Shown: in pieces, positions 63,945 through 64,000 of the stretch
Layout: every line of letters starts with the position of its first letter
Numbering within the stretch: the stretch's first letter is position 1
DNA from: Doris montereyensis
Taxonomy: Eukaryota > Mollusca > Gastropoda > Nudibranchia > Dorididae
Reading direction: 5' to 3'
DNA: 64,000 nucleotides
NCBI GenBank assembly: GCA_037039925.1
Contig: JAXRKP010000008.1
Location: 321,001 to 385,000, forward strand
The notes under the pieces: generated by a model
Seen by the model: only the letters and a program-made list of their open reading frames with translations
Database searches by the model: none
What the model was told of the DNA's origin: nothing
Position numbers and translations under genes: made by a program

Positions 63945-64000
63945 AATGTGTTTGAAAAATGTGTTTGAAAAAATGTGTTTGAAAAAATGTGTTTGAAAAA
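63943..64000. repeat. Short tandem repeat at the window edge
   Basis: The unit ATGTGTTTGAAAAA is repeated four times with a varying A run and continues past the window end. Confidence 0.9.

Overview
The window is nuclear DNA of an invertebrate animal, most likely a lophotrochozoan and plausibly a gastropod mollusc. The evidence is AT-rich, intron-dense genes whose exons read clearly as animal proteins, several tRNA-derived SINE families, CR1/L2-like LINE debris, mariner, piggyBac-like and pogo-like DNA transposons, and many long (CT)n arrays. The species call is inference; no marker gene settles it.

Layout. 1-12.2 kb: the motor half of a kinesin-12 gene (KIF15 orthologue) on the minus strand, fourteen exons. 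Its initiator exon (upstream of 12203) was not found, and most of its coiled coil lies outside the window to the left. 13-18.5 kb: intergenic DNA with the remains of a CR1/L2-type LINE. 18.6-20.4 kb: two or three exon-like segments on the minus strand that I could not identify. 21.8-27.4 kb: an SDR39U1-like (TIGR01777 epimerase) gene on the minus strand with recognisable introns but at least seven single-base reading-frame breaks. 27.5-28.3 kb: an internally deleted mariner. 28.3-32.4 kb: head-to-head intergenic DNA, ending in a (CT)n-rich higher-order repeat. 32.5-61.4 kb: an XPC orthologue on the plus strand, about 24 exons, complete at the 3' end. 61.4-64 kb: downstream DNA with a (TTC)n array, a 40-bp minisatellite and an open reading frame built of 21-23 residue repeats.

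Function. XPC is the lesion sensor of global-genome nucleotide excision repair. KIF15 is a plus-end mitotic motor. SDR39U1 is a poorly characterised short-chain dehydrogenase/epimerase-like protein. Nothing suggests that the three genes form a functional unit; they are neighbours in ordinary animal synteny.

Most notable points: (1) the first recognised XPC exon contains an intra-exon duplication of about 475 bp that doubles a conserved DPLA-x-LMMMEG motif; (2) a pyrimidine-rich SINE family was found 12 times, every time in the sense orientation of its host gene, and the long polypyrimidine arrays in genes follow the same rule; (3) KIF15 exons carry no frameshift while SDR39U1 and parts of XPC carry many one-base indels, so this is either decay or uneven assembly quality; (4) several internally deleted DNA transposons can be delimited to the base by their inverted repeats and TA or TTAA targets. 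No dramatic new enzymatic system was found.
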